DNA from: Mucilaginibacter tolerans
GTDB taxonomy: Bacteria; Bacteroidota; Bacteroidia; Sphingobacteriales; Sphingobacteriaceae
DNA: 64,000 nucleotides
Direction: 5' to 3'
Assembly: GCF_030519375.1 (NCBI RefSeq)
Contig: NZ_JAUMKB010000007.1
Coordinates: 124,001-188,000, forward strand
Of this stretch, positions 63,484 to 64,000 are shown piece after piece. The position numbers were made by a program, and so were the translations under genes. The notes under the pieces were generated by a model. That model worked only from the letters and a program-made list of their open reading frames with translations, made no database searches and had not been told where the DNA came from. Numbering within the stretch: position 1 is the stretch's first letter; each line of letters begins with the position of its first letter.

Positions 63484-64000
63484 TTGGAAGAAAGAAAGAA
63501 AAAGGTCAAAAGCATACTGGTTACCTTGCCCAAACCGGAGAATGATAAAAACCCTTATGCCGAACTGGCTAAGAAATACAATTTAAAGATCGATTTCAGG
63601 TCTTTCATTCATGTTGAGGGTGTACCGGCGAAAGATTTTCGAAAAGAAAAGATCAACTTGTCTGATTTTACAGCTGTAATTTTTACCAGCCGCAATTCAG
63701 CCGATCATTTTTTCCGTATTTGTGAAGAAATGCGTTTTGAAGTGCCTGTCGAAATGAAGTACTTCTGCCTTTCTGAAACCATCGCCTTATATCTTCAAAA
63801 GTATATCCAGTATCGTAAAAGGAAGATATTTTTTGGCAAACAAACTGCAGCCGACCTGGCTGAGGTACTAAAAAAACATTCGGGCGAGAAATTTCTTTAT
63901 CCGTGTTCGGATGTTGCTGCCGAAGAAACCCAAAAATTCCTTCTGGATAACGGCTACAACTTTACACCTGCGGTACTATTCCGTACAGTATGCAGTGACT
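63484..64000 (+). CDS. hemD: Uroporphyrinogen-III synthase (partial, TTG start)
   Basis: The frame continues from DUF4271 past its stop at 63454-63456 and starts at TTG 63484 (M-E-E-R-K-K-K-V-K-S-I-L-V-T-L-P), running off the right edge. Visible features are I-L-V-T-L-P-K-P-E-N, A-V-I-F-T-S-R-N-S-A and K-Y-F-C-L-S-E-T, which fit the HemD family. The enzyme closes and inverts the D ring of hydroxymethylbilane, the branch point to siroheme, B12 and heme. No ATG or GTG is available in the visible upstream part of the frame. Confidence 0.8.
   Translation, partial: MEERKKKVKSILVTLPKPENDKNPYAELAKKYNLKIDFRSFIHVEGVPAKDFRKEKINLSDFTAVIFTSRNSADHFFRICEEMRFEVPVEMKYFCLSETIALYLQKYIQYRKRKIFFGKQTAADLAEVLKKHSGEKFLYPCSDVAAEETQKFLLDNGYNFTPAVLFRTVCSD

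Overview
The window looks like a chromosomal segment from a Bacteroidota species, most likely Sphingobacteriaceae (Mucilaginibacter or Pedobacter-like). The reasons are the gene content (Alternative Complex III fused to a caa3-type oxidase cluster, DUF4271 next to hemD, a TonB-dependent receptor with a carboxypeptidase-like N-terminal domain), several Bacteroidota-type promoters (TTTG then TAnnTTTG), AT-rich intergenic DNA and a near absence of Shine-Dalgarno sequences. I see no rRNA, tRNA, insertion sequence or CRISPR array. The genus is an inference.

Layout. 1-10.4 kb: housekeeping and mixed metabolism (yraN, a glutaminyl cyclotransferase lipoprotein, pgi, prfB with its programmed +1 frameshift, an esterase, a transglutaminase-like protein, a methyltransferase, an Omp85-type barrel, a deoxyhypusine-synthase-like enzyme). 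10.6-27.4 kb: a respiratory supercluster. actABCDEF, coxB and coxA form one unit ending in a strong terminator at 22029-22078; ctaA, ctaB, two subunit III genes, subunit IV, a SCO protein, a DUF420 protein and a small CAMC membrane protein follow. Together they oxidise menaquinol, pass electrons through c-hemes to a copper oxidase, and make its heme A and Cu centres. 27.5-45 kb: mixed genes, including an OmpA lipoprotein, two metallophosphoesterases, a TPR protein, an apparently catalytically dead S9-peptidase lipoprotein followed by a histidine kinase/response regulator pair, a UbiA-like membrane protein, a MoxR/VWA pair and a sugar kinase. 45-55.3 kb: a TonB receptor, an AraC regulator, two secreted hydrolases, a JmjC-like protein, a fasciclin protein and hemW. 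55.3-60.7 kb: an accessory stretch with a start-less ORF, a ParB-like/HAD pair, an orphan protein, a DUF4143 ATPase behind three 22-bp direct repeats, and a toxin/antitoxin locus whose antitoxin is broken by a nonsense codon. Three copies of a roughly 155-bp repeat lie among these genes. 60.7-64 kb: YrdB-like, TIGR03118, DUF4271 and the start of hemD.

A second layer runs through the whole window. Many intergenic gaps carry short 'word' repeats (a 7-16 bp word iterated and then met by its reverse complement) or perfect hairpins. At least six word families are present, two or more of them at more than one locus. Their placement in gene gaps suggests REP-like or transcript-end elements. No complete novel system is proven; the best candidates are the word-repeat families, the dead S9 lipoprotein with its two-component pair, and the accessory stretch.
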